DNA of 64,000 nt. It comes from Cyclaneusma minus (taxonomy: Eukaryota; Ascomycota; Leotiomycetes; Marthamycetales; Marthamycetaceae). Within the stretch, counting starts at the first letter, position 1; every line of letters begins with the position of its first letter. The position numbers and the translations under genes were made by a program. Below the pieces are notes generated by a model. The model was not told where the DNA came from. It did not search any database and was given only the letters and a program-made list of their open reading frames with translations. Below, in pieces: positions 57,756 through 64,000 of this stretch. The stretch covers positions 1,426,001 through 1,490,000 of the forward strand of contig JAKZHN010000004.1 of the NCBI GenBank assembly GCA_037179335.1, in the 5' to 3' direction.

Positions 57756-59735
57756 ATGGCGACCAAAGAGGCCTATCGCGCTGAGGTTGCGAATCATGCT
57801 GAAGTCATATGTATCCTCTCTGCACGAGATGATCATGAGGCTACGGTACGCACGATTTGTAGCCCTGAAAACGCGCCATATTACGCATATCTCCGTCCTT
57901 CTGTCATCGATGGTCTGGTCAACGGTGGCCCAGACGATGACATTTACTCCGCCCTCTCGCCGTGTGGGTACGAGGAGGAGTACTGCCTCCGCCTTCAATT
58001 CAATTCGTCTTTCAAAGCCGGAGCTCAAATAACATTCGGAAAACGGCCGATTGCTGCGATGTCGTGTTACCGCCTCACCCCGACATTAGCGACTGTCATT
58101 TCTCGCTTCTCTATAACGATCGAAACAGACTGTGCTTGTTGGATACCTCGAAATATGGAACGAGAGTGAGCTACGATGGGGCGCTGATACCGACAACAAA
58201 AGCACGGCGCAGGTATCAATGGGTCTTGACGGACAAAGAGCCAATGGTCACTATCCAGGTTTCTACTTTACGCTTCGATCTGCGATTAGCTTATCATGTC
58301 GACCGTCAAGCCCACGATTCCAGAATTGCTGCCTTCCAATCTCGACCGGTACAAGAACACATGTTGTTTAGTCGCTTGAAAGTTCTCTCAACAAAAGCTA
58401 CTAGCAATGCAGAATATGAGAGGGTTCTTTACTCCATCTTTGAACATCCTATTGGAGTGGGAGGCTTCTCTGAGGTGTTCGAGGCTCACAGGAATGACGA
58501 TATTCAGGTATCCATCAAAAGGTTCGGCCCGACAGTGTCTCTCAGCCGCTACTACAAAGAGGTTAATCTTACGAGGAAAATTTCTACCTTCGAACATGTA
58601 AGTTCGAAGATTCTGATTAATTCTTGATACATCTTTGCTAATTACACTCTAGGACCACCTTGATCAGTTTCTTGATTGCAACCCGATCTCCCTCACTTTG
58701 ATCATGCCCCTAGCGAAAGAGGGATCCCTGCACCACTTTGCAAAGAAGCTATCGTCTGTACAAGTCGCTACAGCGGTTCTGCAAATCCTGGATGCGCTCA
58801 GATGTCTCCACAAGAAGGGAATCGTTCATCAAGATGTCAAACCGGCTAACGTTCTCGTCCAATGCCTGGAACCCTTGCATATCCGCCTGTCAGACTTCGG
58901 TTGTTCCAAAGAAAGTCCGTCAATCTTGTTTTCTGGGGATGGAACTTCCGTGTACACTGCTCCCGAGCTTCTGCACGATTTTGAAACTGATGAAGAGGTC
59001 GTCGATGGCATAAGCTTCTCTACCAAGGTCGACATCTGGGCGACTGGTGTTCTTTTCGTGGAGCTGTATCTCGGAATTCCACGGGAGGTTTTCGCTATTG
59101 GCCTCGAGACACCCGCCGAAGTCGAGCGACGGAAACTTCTACGCAGGCACTTCCGCTTTGTGCCCAATCCGATGCTCTTGCAAAGGCATGTCTCGTGGTT
59201 CAGGAACGAACATGAGGTTGCGAAACTCATCTTGGTACACATGCTGGTGATTCCTCCTGAGGACAGATCTGACGCGGAGAAATGTCATCTCGGTCTAGGC
59301 AAACTTCTGAACAAGGGTCTAGTGACGACAGTGGATCCTGCAGCGCTTCGCATGGTCGAACTGTTCGGAACACCCTCGATAATCGTTACAGATTCAGCGG
59401 ACCTGGCAGCTGAAACATCAACGGCCTCAACTGCGGATGGACCTCCGGTGGCCAATGGGCCATCGGCCGCCGAACCCTCTCCTGCGAATGGTTCTTCAAT
59501 GTCAGCCAAAGCCTCGACTGTTTCCGGCAAGCGCAAGAAGACATTAGACACCCTTTCTTTCGCGATCGCCCCAAACGCCCCCAGGTTTTATCTCGAACCC
59601 CTACCTGGATCCAGTCAGAGCAACGATAATGACAACATGGACCCGCCTCCATCGCCCAACCCCGGTTCTCGAAAGAGGCTGGCGTCTCTGTCAAGGCCAC
59701 TGGAAAATACTCGCCCCGCAAAGAGGGCAGCTTAG
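57756..59735 (+). pseudogene. FHA-kinase with kinase motifs kept and a 1-nt frame break
   Basis: ATG 57756 (atcATGgcg). Exon 1 57756-58597, intron 58598-58652 (GTAAGT..CTAG), exon 2 58653-59735. The FHA domain begins LRLQFNSSFKAGAQITFGK in frame 3, then shifts at AAAA (58040-58043) to frame 2: TADCCDVVLPPHPDISDCHF, D-T-S-K-Y-G-T. One missing A restores the alignment with the paralogs (LGSDSNYCDI). The kinase lobe is complete: glycine loop G-V-G-G-F-S-E-V, S-I-K-R-F lysine, HQDVKPANVL catalytic loop, S-D-F-G-C-S, and Y-T-A-P-E. His-Gln-Asp in place of His-Arg-Asp keeps the catalytic Asp. A Ser/Thr kinase is likely. C-terminal GKRKKT and N-T-R-P-A-K-R-A-A resemble nuclear signals. With the frame restored it would be 641 residues; an assembly error at the A run should be excluded before calling it dead. 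Confidence 0.75.
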
Positions 59736-60738
59736 AGGGCTGGTTATTCTGGCACTTCCGGCTTAACGGTTGAGAAGTCACATGTGTGTCTTGGTTCGGG
59801 TGTTCTAGTGGTATGGAGTCGGGGGTCGGGGGTATGTTTGCCGGGAAAGGATAGTGAGATGTGTACCAGGATTCATCTTGTAGGGTACTACTAATGGTGG
59901 GGTATGTTCTGCCCTGAGCGAGCGAGCACCTTAATGTGGCGGATAAGCCCATCTTTGTTCAAAAGACACCCCACGTAGGGGATTGTTGGGCCAGGAGATG
60001 GGTTATCCACAAGTTGGCAAGCAAAAACCAGGAGCAGGTGGGACCGTCACCTAGATATCTCGGGCACATGACGATTTGTGCTCCCAAACTTTCCTTTCCT
60101 CAGCAAAAAATCACAAAAGCCAAAAAAATAAAGAATTCTGTAAAAAGCCCAAACACTAAGTCTTTCTCTAAAGTTCCGCGTGATGCCGAGAACTTGAGAA
60201 CCCCAAACAATATTCCCATGGGAAAGTCATTGTGACATCTGTATAGTCAGCTAGATTGCCCAAACCTATGGTCATTCGGTCTGTTCTAGCTCGAAAATCA
60301 ACTTTGAGTAGCTATTTAACAAGCCGCCACGATTCCACGAGTCCATATCAAATGGGAATTCCATATTGTTTTCAAATTCCATTTATAAGATATGAGAAAA
60401 TTTTAAAGTTCTACATAAATAGTTCTTTGGTAGCGTTTTGCTAACTCCTTCTTCCGGGCGGAGCTGGTGTCCGCCAGGCGGCCAGCACGATGTCAGTATA
60501 CGGTTATGGTCTTTTACTTCTAATATCAGGACTTAACCATTGACCAGACACTAGATATCGTAGCAGCTTTTAGAGAGAAGTGCCAGACAGCATTGCCGTT
60601 TATTTATCACGCCCTTTGCGAGAGTGACTTTTCACACAATCCTTCTCGTTGCAATCCCAGCAGCCGCAAGTCTACCGAGTTCGAGAATTATCTCACGGAT
60701 CAGGAATCGTTCTTCATTGTTCTATTTCTCTTTCGTAC

Positions 60739-61242
60739 CTAGCTACAGCTGCCAATAATACATGATGTGATGATCTCTTGTCCTGTGGCGATCCGGTTGC
60801 CATATATATTATAACACGTCAAGAATGTAACCGCTCCAGCAGCCGACCCCTCTACGGCTGGTGAACCTTCGACTACAGCTGAAAACCCTATCCACGTCTT
60901 TCCATACGCCCGCCCTGAGAGAGGCTTGAAGGATGATAAGGATGAGAGTGGTTTAAAGCGGCTAACGGGGGTGATCTCGAGTATGAGAAGGGAGATCAGG
61001 ACCAGTCCGAGGAGGAGAAATGTGACGGGACAGACGAGAGGGACTTCGTTGGAGATGAGCCAGTTTCTGCGCCCGTAGAAATTGAGAGGCGCAGAGACTG
61101 GAGGAGCTCTTAAGAGGCGCCGAGCCGACACGTAGCAGTCACCAGGCGACACTGAACAGGTCAAGATTGTAATACTGATGGATAAATCCCAGCAGAAAAT
61201 TCGGTAAGTGCCACTAGCAGAAATCTGATCTGTTAATGTCAT
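60739..61242 (-). CDS. Hypothetical 167-residue protein with one membrane segment
   Basis: ATG-led frame with a hydrophobic stretch (VTFLLLGLVLISLLILEI) near residues 77-94 followed by Ser/Pro/Lys-rich sequence. No family recognised, no relative in the window. It may be a chance open frame or a degraded transmembrane gene. Confidence 0.25.
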   Translation of the reverse strand: MTLTDQISASGTYRIFCWDLSISITILTCSVSPGDCYVSARRLLRAPPVSAPLNFYGRRNWLISNEVPLVCPVTFLLLGLVLISLLILEITPVSRFKPLSSLSSFKPLSGRAYGKTWIGFSAVVEGSPAVEGSAAGAVTFLTCYNIYGNRIATGQEIITSCIIGSCS

Positions 61243-61348
61243 ATGGTAATACCTATTCCCCTTGCAGCCTTCATACCCTTTTTCCGCTGCTGGTGGTCAG
61301 CGATGTCTTTGCTAACAAGGCTTCAGTAATATCACGATAATTAGTTTC

Positions 61349-61566
61349 TGTTGGTATTAGTTGGGGAACGTATGTGATCACTTAAACGTGCAATAACAAG
61401 GATAGCAGACAAACGAGTATATTCACGGTTAGATAAAAGTACGGAGAGCTCACCTGCGATGGGTTGATACACCCAGTTGCTAGCGTGGTGGCCCAAGGCA
61501 GGGCAGAGAGTGGTGGTGGTAGAGCTTTGGGTAAGGAGCTCTAACCACACCACTGCTATCGCAACA
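61349..61566. repeat. LTR-like dispersed repeat, copy 2
   Basis: 218 bp from TGTTGGTATTAG to TCGCAACA, homologous throughout to 28709-28927 and within 1 nt of its length. No convincing target-site duplication. No second LTR or internal region nearby. Confidence 0.6.
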
Positions 61567-61815
61567 CTATCTCGCCTGTCAACACCAGCGGAGTCAGGTT
61601 TGTGCATTAATAACCTCCTTCCGCAGTTTCAAAGCACTTATTCTGCTTTAGATACTTCTTGCATTCTCCATGTTCATACTGCGAAGCTTTCCCACGGCGA
61701 TATTTCCCAGAAAAGTATCTTGACGACCTTATGTTGGGCACGGACGTCCTTTAGCACATTGCGGTCCCTGAAGCCGACAGTGAACCATTGGAGAACACAG
61801 TCTCCAACTACCAAA

Positions 61816-63149
61816 ATGCAGTCCCCAGCCTTGTCCACGCAGTCTGCCTCCGCAACAATGGATCCCGCGCCGCGCAAAACAACAAAGCAGCTTATGGAAA
61901 AGCTGAGCACGTGCGAACTCAAAGCTCTGAGTATCTCCGAACTCGCAGAGCACATCTCTGTGAGGAGAGGATAGGTCTCTCTCTTTGATATTGCGATACC
62001 TTTTGTTGACTTTAGAAGCTCGTCCGGCCAAGACTGTGCGGAACTGTTCTGCTATGACGAAGATTTCCGCAGCAGAGCGATGTATGTACGTTCTTCTTGA
62101 AATTCATCGATTTTAGCTCTAATAACCTTTGTAGAGCTGCTATCGTTGAAGAGGCAACTGCGGAACGACCATCCGCAACATCCTCCCAGTCGCCCCCTCC
62201 ACCAGCGGCTCAGCCCCGAGAACACTCCCGTATACAAGACTCCTCCAATTCGTCCGGCCTAAACGATCGAGATGTGTACATTAGTCGTGTCGACGAATTC
62301 CGAAAGCAGGAAGTAGCTGCTCATACCCGCATGGAGCACATGACTATTGTGAGCAGTGCTGTCGGTACTGCCGAGCGTGTTCCTCAAGGTCGCTTGTTCT
62401 TAACAAGCAGAAAGGGTGAGATCGGCAAAGGAGGATCATCAACCGTGTATCTGGGTTGGGAATCAAAGGGGGCAGAATTAGTCCATCCAACTGTCCTCGT
62501 CAAGCTAGCAGACTTCGGAGATGCACAAGAATCGCCAAAGAACGTGCTGTGCACCGACGGCACTCCCAATTACATGGCGCTGGAGCTATGGGATGAGGGC
62601 AGAAGAACTCTCGACGCGAATGGAAGTCCTTGCATTCCTTTTTCCACCGCTGGAGACCTCTGGGCCACGGGAATTCTCATGATGGACCTTTTCTTCCCTG
62701 ATGGATTGTCAGTTGCGTCGGGTGACGAGCACAAATACATTGGCCAAGTCCCGGAGAAAGAAGATGTAGAGGCCTTGGTATGGGCTCTTCATGATTTCCT
62801 GCGCCGCAAGTCTATGTCCTCTGCACTGGCTCGGTTCTTGCTTAGTTTCCTGCTGGTGGTTGAGCCCGATCGTCGAGCCACCGCAGATACGGCCTATGCT
62901 GAGATGTTGACTCTTAATCGCCTGGGAGACGCTGAACTTGGATATGAACCAAAGATCAAGCAAGAGGAGAACGAGCCAGAGATAAAACAGGAAGAAGTCG
63001 AACCCGAGATCGAGCAGGGGGAAGAACCAGAGATGAAGCAAGAGGAGAATACCGAGGCCGAGCCAGTAGCGAGTCCCCGCGGGTTGAAACGAGAGGCCTC
63101 CCCAACCTCGACACCGGGCGATGGACGTCCGGTCAAGAGAGCAGCCTAG
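61816..63149 (+). pseudogene. Kinase-like gene with GGRxSHP-type N-terminus and internal kinase deletion
   Basis: Probable exons 61816-61959, 62016-62081 and 62135-63149. The start is M-Q-S-P-A as in the 50425 gene, then K-L-S-T-C-E-L, L-S-I-S-E-L-A-E-H; exon 2 has G-Q-D-C-A-E-L and D-E-D-F-R-S-R-A; then SSQSPPPPAAQP. So its first 110 residues correspond module by module to 50425. The exon 1/exon 2 join is out of frame by 1 nt with the visible GTGAGG donor, suggesting a lesion. The kinase part has a glycine loop (GEIGKGGSSTVYLGW) running directly into L-V-K-L-A-D-F-G, with the Lys strand, helix C and His-Arg-Asp loop missing. A-L-E replaces A-P-E. The tail has Lys-Gln-Glu-Glu repeats and ends G-R-P-V-K-R-A-A. 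Catalysis is unlikely. Confidence 0.7.
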
Positions 63150-63529
63150 AAAGTAGGTGATAGCAGAACGCCGACCAGAGATTGGAGTGAGCATGCGACA
63201 TACCCCGCAAACACCCTCAGACTGGTAGCCTCTCCCATCTCCATTGTCGTCTCTCAATTGGCCTACGATTCCCAGGATTGCATATTGTCTTCAAGCTGTG
63301 CCTTCTTCTGGACTTCGGGTTTGATCTTGTCATGACAAGTGTCACGTGTGTGATAATTTCCAGGCAGAATTACCGGGAACGCTTCGGGGAGGAAGGAAAA
63401 TGGAAGAGATAATGATAGAGATCTCCGCTAGCAATAAAGTCGTAATGAACCCAGATAAAAAGGACAGAGCCGCAAATACATTTCCCGTGATCGTCACACG
63501 TTCAACCACACTATCTCAGATTACCTATC
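63150..63529. other. Short intergenic interval
   Basis: Convergent space between the kinase-like gene and the edge gene; nothing recognised. Confidence 0.5.
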
Positions 63530-64000
63530 CTAAGGGTCCCCATACCTCTGCACCGACAAATCCAACATCTCCTCCCCCTCCGGCAATGCCTCCCTAAAGC
63601 CCTCCTTCAACCCCGCCACATACCTCCTCAGCAAGACACTCCTCGAATCCCCCTCCTCCCAGTCAATCTTCGCCAAACTCAGTTCCTCCCTCAAACACTC
63701 AATGGGATACCTCCTCTCATTCGTAAAATCCGGATCAAAAATCCTCTTCCTTAACCCCTCACTCTCCTCTAACCTCCCATGAAATTTCGAGCCCTGTCCC
63801 AACATCATATTCTGGGGTGGGATGGCTTTGGCTTTGGGTCGGATGTAGGGTGCTGCGAGAACGTTGGCGGAAGAAAAGGGGGTGGCGAAGGTGCGCCGGT
63901 TGGGGTGTGGGTCGCGGAGGCCGGAGGCGGTGCCGAGGCCGGAGGGGGAGTAGTAGGTGGTGGGTGCGTAGAGGAGATTGCGGGCTTCGAGAGCTTGTTC
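63530..64000 (-). CDS. Partial hypothetical protein at the right edge
   Basis: An open frame enters from the edge at 64000 and runs 156 codons to TAG 63530-63532. Its sequence is Pro/Ser/Tyr-rich first (YYSPSGLGTASGLRDPHPN, SSANVLAAPYIRPKAKAIP) and then charged and helical (RRYPIECLREELSLAKIDW, VLLRRYVAGLKEGFREALP). The codon pattern, C-ending codons in the first half, looks like a real gene. The 5' end lies outside the window. I do not recognise the family. Confidence 0.6.
   Translation of the reverse strand, partial: EQALEARNLLYAPTTYYSPSGLGTASGLRDPHPNRRTFATPFSSANVLAAPYIRPKAKAIPPQNMMLGQGSKFHGRLEESEGLRKRIFDPDFTNERRYPIECLREELSLAKIDWEEGDSRSVLLRRYVAGLKEGFREALPEGEEMLDLSVQRYGDP

Larger units (their letters stand above)
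59736..61815. other. Intergenic interval with LTR-like repeat copy 2
   Basis: About 2 kb without a confident gene. An ATG-led minus-strand frame is at 60739-61242 (listed separately), and the LTR-like repeat is at 61349-61566. Confidence 0.45.

Overview
The window reads as nuclear DNA of a filamentous ascomycete, most likely a dothideomycete. Genes have short introns (about 45-140 nt) with GT..AG ends and CTAAC/CTGAC branch sites, and they sit in GC-balanced sequence interrupted by extremely AT-rich islands (1-3430 and about 47440-49505) that look like repeats degraded by repeat-induced point mutation (RIP). The class is inferred from these traits; no rRNA or other marker gene is present.

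Ordinary genes: the pre-rRNA processing factor ESF1 (17053-19342, minus) stands head to head with an NAD-dependent epimerase (19727-20983, plus). Also present are an aquaporin with a long disordered N-terminus (30036-32610, minus), a large disordered protein (36632-38908, plus), a DUF5519/luciferase-like gene with a frame break at a run of 18 C (40036-40897, plus), a Ser/Thr-rich protein with two PAN-like cysteine modules (42032-44460, plus), and a gene running off the right edge (63530-64000, minus).

The striking part is a local expansion of two unnamed gene groups. The first is a family I call GGRxSHP, after an invariant motif followed by E-Y-x-[DE]-[IV]-x-x-[YF]-W and a later W-[ILVM]-E-[YF] block. 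Four members with Ser/Glu-rich N-termini occupy 8.7-23.6 kb, two longer members occupy 50.4-57.3 kb, a stand-alone copy of the tail is at 24.5-25.1 kb, and a gene at 6.3-7.3 kb shares only the C-terminal motif. The second group is four kinase-like genes, three with an FHA domain: one looks like a pseudokinase, one is cut off by an AT-rich island, one carries the key catalytic motifs but has a 1-nt frame break, and one lacks the middle of the kinase domain. The groups are linked: a GGRxSHP gene (50425) and a kinase gene (61816) begin with the same three-exon N-terminal module, and most C-termini in 50-63 kb end in Lys-Arg motifs resembling bipartite nuclear localisation signals. Several members are broken by single stops, two of which fit C-to-T change in CpA context, suggesting RIP leaking into a recently duplicated family.

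Mobile and repeated DNA: three TA-flanked MITEs with 222-250 bp length share a core of 19-nt tandem repeats, and the same unit forms arrays at 34.9 and 39.1-39.5 kb. There is also an 895-bp TA-flanked inverted-repeat element (52797-53691), two copies of a 218-219 bp LTR-like repeat (28709, 61349), and a conserved 3'-flank element in three copies. No tRNA, rRNA or CRISPR array was recognised.
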